A stretch of DNA of 15,583 nt from a bacterium HR23 (GTDB taxonomy: Bacteria > Chloroflexota > Dehalococcoidia > Lucifugimonadales > HRBIN23), in contig BEHZ01000027.1 in assembly GCA_002923335.1 (NCBI GenBank), positions 1 to 15,583 on the forward strand. The letters run 5' to 3'. The position numbers and the translations under genes are program-made. Shown piece by piece: positions 13,736-15,583 of this stretch. The notes under the pieces were generated by a model. That model was not told the DNA's origin and did not search any database. It saw only the letters and a program-made list of their open reading frames with translations. Numbering within the stretch: the first letter of the stretch is position 1; the number at the start of each line of letters is the position of its first letter.

Positions 13736-15175
13736 TTGCGGAGTGACTTGGACGCCCTCTTCCACCCGCGCTCCATTGCGGTGGTAGGCGCTTCGCCCGA
13801 CCCGGAGAAAATGGGGCACCGGTATGTGCGGATCCTGAAGGAGTTCGGTTTCCCCGGCCCTATCTACCCCATTCACCCCAAAGCCCCCGACATCCTGGGC
13901 CTCAGAGCCTACCCCAGCCTGCTGGACGTGCCGGGGACAGTGGATTATGTCATCTCCTGCATCCCGGCGCCCAACATCCTGGAGTTGGTGGAAGAGTGCG
14001 CTCGCAAAGGGGTGCGTCTTATTCACTCCTACACCGCCCGTTTCAGAGAGACGGGGCGCCATGACGCCGCCTCCCTGGAGCAGGAGTTCCTGCGCCGTGC
14101 ACGGCAGGCGGGCATCCGCATCCTCGGACCCAACTGTATGGGCCTCTATTACCCGAAGATGGGTATCAGTTTCAAGCACAACATGGCCCGGGAGCCGGGG
14201 ACGGTAGGCGTGCTTTCCCAGAGCGGGGGCAACGCCGTGGAGATGGTGTTTGACGGTTCCCTGCGGGGCCTCCGCTTCAGCAAGGTTATCAGTTACGGCA
14301 ACGCCGTTGACCTGAATGAGGCAGACTTCATGGAATACTTTGCCGACGACTTGGAGACGCAGGTGGTGTGCGCCTATATTGAGGGGGTCAAGGAGGGACG
14401 GCGTTTCTTCCGGGCCCTCAAGCGCGCGGCCCAACGCAAGCCGGTCGTGGTGCTGAAAGGAGGGCGCACCTCTGCAGGGAGACGAGCGGTTGCCTCCCAC
14501 ACTGCATCCCTGGCCGGGGAGCGGGAACTCTGGCGGGCGCTGGTGCGCCAAGCCGGCGCAGTACGGGTGGACACCATGGAGGAGATGGTGGACACGGCCA
14601 TCGCCTTCGCCTTCTGCAAGCCCGGCACAGGCCTACGGGTGGGCGTTGTAGGGGGCGGGGGGGGAAGGAGCGTCGCCTCGGCCGACGAGTGTGAGGAGGT
14701 GGGGCTATGGGTGGTGCCCATCCCTGATGATATGCGCCGGGCGTGGCGGGAACTAGACCCCTCTGTGGCCGACTGGTTGGGCAACCCGGCCGACGGCTCT
14801 ATCCTTCAGGGAAGTCCCCTCACCGTGGAACGGGTGCTGGACATGATGGCCGACCACCCCGTTTTTGACATCCTCATCGCCAATGTGGGAGAGCACTTCC
14901 CCCTGGAGCACCCCGACGGCATCCCCCGCACCCGGGCGACGGTGCAGGCTTTCATTCAAACGGCAAAACGAGCGTGCAAGCCCCTGGCGGTGGTGCTGGG
15001 CGACACCCTGGCCCATCAGCCCTGGCAGAGGGAGGTTATGCGGGAACTGCGGGAGGCCCTGGCCTCGGCGGGCGTGGCTACCTTCCCCACGGTGCGCAGG
15101 GCAGGTCTGGCCCTGCGCCGCTTGGCCACTTACTACCGGGAGCGCAGTGAGGAGCACGCCTATGCTCGCCCGTAA
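13736..15175 (+). CDS. ADP-forming acyl-CoA synthetase alpha subunit (CoA-binding)
   Basis: 479 aa from the TTG at 13736, matching the alpha subunit of NDP-forming acetate/acyl-CoA ligases, which interconvert acyl-CoA and acid with formation of ATP. CoA-binding Rossmann domain at the N-terminus (HPRSIAVVGASPDPEKMG, 10-27; VDYVISCIPA, 69-78; GIRILGPNCMGLYYP, 126-140), then the succinyl-CoA-ligase-like domain (GTVGVLSQSGGNAVEM, 155-170; SYGNAVDLNEADFMEY, 186-201; YIEGVKEGRRF with Glu216; VVVLKGGRTSAGRRAVASHTASLAG), with His255 as the expected phosphohistidine, and a C-terminal ligase domain (RVGVVGGGGG, 301-310). No ATP-grasp beta domain is fused, so a separate beta subunit is needed; none is in this window. 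The acid substrate is unknown. The gene overlaps the next one by 14 nt. Confidence 0.9.
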   Translation: MRSDLDALFHPRSIAVVGASPDPEKMGHRYVRILKEFGFPGPIYPIHPKAPDILGLRAYPSLLDVPGTVDYVISCIPAPNILELVEECARKGVRLIHSYTARFRETGRHDAASLEQEFLRRARQAGIRILGPNCMGLYYPKMGISFKHNMAREPGTVGVLSQSGGNAVEMVFDGSLRGLRFSKVISYGNAVDLNEADFMEYFADDLETQVVCAYIEGVKEGRRFFRALKRAAQRKPVVVLKGGRTSAGRRAVASHTASLAGERELWRALVRQAGAVRVDTMEEMVDTAIAFAFCKPGTGLRVGVVGGGGGRSVASADECEEVGLWVVPIPDDMRRAWRELDPSVADWLGNPADGSILQGSPLTVERVLDMMADHPVFDILIANVGEHFPLEHPDGIPRTRATVQAFIQTAKRACKPLAVVLGDTLAHQPWQREVMRELREALASAGVATFPTVRRAGLALRRLATYYRERSEEHAYARP

Positions 15176-15583
15176 GATGCGCATCTTGGAGGAGATAGAG
15201 CAGGCCTGGCGGGAACTGCTAGAGGCCCTTGACCAGGTTCCCCCCGAAAGGATGGAGGAGGCGGGCATTATCGGCTCCTGGTCGGTCAAAGACCTGTGTG
15301 GGCATATCACCACCTGGGAGGAGGAGGTGGTGGAGAACATCCAGCGCTTCCTGGAGCACAAGCGCATGCGCCAATACAGGGACATAGACGCTTTCAACGC
15401 ACGGGCAGTGGCGGCCAGGCGTTCCCTCTCCCTAGAGGCGGTTATGGCCGACTTCTACAACAACCATGGGGAGATGATGGACTTCCTGCGGGGCCTCTCC
15501 GAGACCCTCTTCTCCTTGCGGGCCATCCAGCACCGCATTCGTGCCGACACCTATCAGCACTATCGGGAGCACGCTCAGGACCT
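15162..15583 (+). CDS. DinB/ClbS-like protein, cut by the window edge
   Basis: Open from ATG at 15162 to the right edge (140 codons plus 2 nt), stop not seen. GSWSVKDLCGHITTWEEE (38-55) is the DinB entry motif with His48, and YQHYREHAQD (131-140) gives His133 and His137, an HxxxH pair, so the metal-binding triad of the DinB/DfsB fold is complete. The middle segment RDIDAFNARAVAARRSLS resembles ClbS/DfsB-type members. The reaction is unknown. The ATG overlaps the end of the acyl-CoA synthetase gene by 14 nt and has TGAGGAG 7 nt upstream; an internal ATG at 15177 has no ribosome site. Translation is likely coupled to the preceding gene. It differs clearly from the DinB protein at 6546-7070. Confidence 0.85.
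   Translation, partial: MLARKMRILEEIEQAWRELLEALDQVPPERMEEAGIIGSWSVKDLCGHITTWEEEVVENIQRFLEHKRMRQYRDIDAFNARAVAARRSLSLEAVMADFYNNHGEMMDFLRGLSETLFSLRAIQHRIRADTYQHYREHAQD

Noticed and set aside
13655..14551. 298-codon open frame on the minus strand
   Set aside because: Antisense to the acyl-CoA synthetase alpha subunit, which has full family motifs on the plus strand. The product looks like a low-complexity shadow.
1..15583. tRNA, rRNA, tmRNA, CRISPR, transposon or phage genes
   Set aside because: None of the expected signatures was seen by eye on either strand. A covariance-model scan would be needed to exclude small RNAs fully.

Overview
The window is GC-rich bacterial DNA, densely packed with genes. 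It uses GTG and TTG starts as well as ATG, strong AGGAGG-type ribosome sites, and sigma70-like promoters (TTGACA with TAGGAT). I count 14 protein genes, the last cut by the right edge. I see no tRNA, rRNA, CRISPR array, insertion sequence or phage gene. The mix (LL-diaminopimelate aminotransferase beside DapF, an SCP2/archaeal-type thiolase beside an HMG-CoA-synthase-like protein fused to a DUF35 module, an ADP-forming acyl-CoA synthetase alpha subunit, two DinB-fold proteins) suggests a Chloroflexota lineage, perhaps Dehalococcoidia-like. This is inference from gene content only; no taxonomic marker was tested.

Layout. 1-247 holds no gene, only small hairpins and weak promoter-like sites. 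248-1549 (-) is a GSAM-like class III aminotransferase with its own promoter. 1784-6478 (+) runs TIGR01777 epimerase, dapF, dapL, hflX and a small unknown gene. dapF and dapL are 2 bp apart and hflX follows directly, so these three look like one operon. 6546-11047 (-) holds DinB protein, citrate synthase, thiolase and HMGCS-DUF35 fusion; the last two form an operon with a promoter upstream and a hairpin terminator after the thiolase. 11178-12904 (+) is ctpA-smpB, 5 bp apart. 12901-13632 (-) is a YceI lipoprotein whose stop codon shares the palindrome CTAG with the smpB stop. 13736 to the end (+) is an ADP-forming acyl-CoA synthetase alpha subunit overlapping a second DinB-fold gene.

How the genes fit together. 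dapF and dapL are consecutive steps of the diaminopimelate aminotransferase route to meso-diaminopimelate and lysine. HflX, SmpB and CtpA belong to ribosome rescue and protein quality control. Citrate synthase, thiolase, the HMGCS-like fusion and the acyl-CoA synthetase subunit form an acyl-CoA theme, although they are in separate transcription units.

The most interesting item is the thiolase/HMGCS-DUF35 pair. It resembles the archaeal thiolase-HMGCS-DUF35 complex compressed into two genes. In the HMGCS-like part, by my manual alignment to remembered Staphylococcus aureus MvaS, all three catalytic residues (Glu, Cys, His) are replaced by Thr66, Leu98 and Tyr221. The thiolase keeps its nucleophilic Cys83 and two His. 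The unit is therefore unlikely to make HMG-CoA and may be an uncharacterised thiolase complex with the HMGCS fold kept as a scaffold or for other chemistry.
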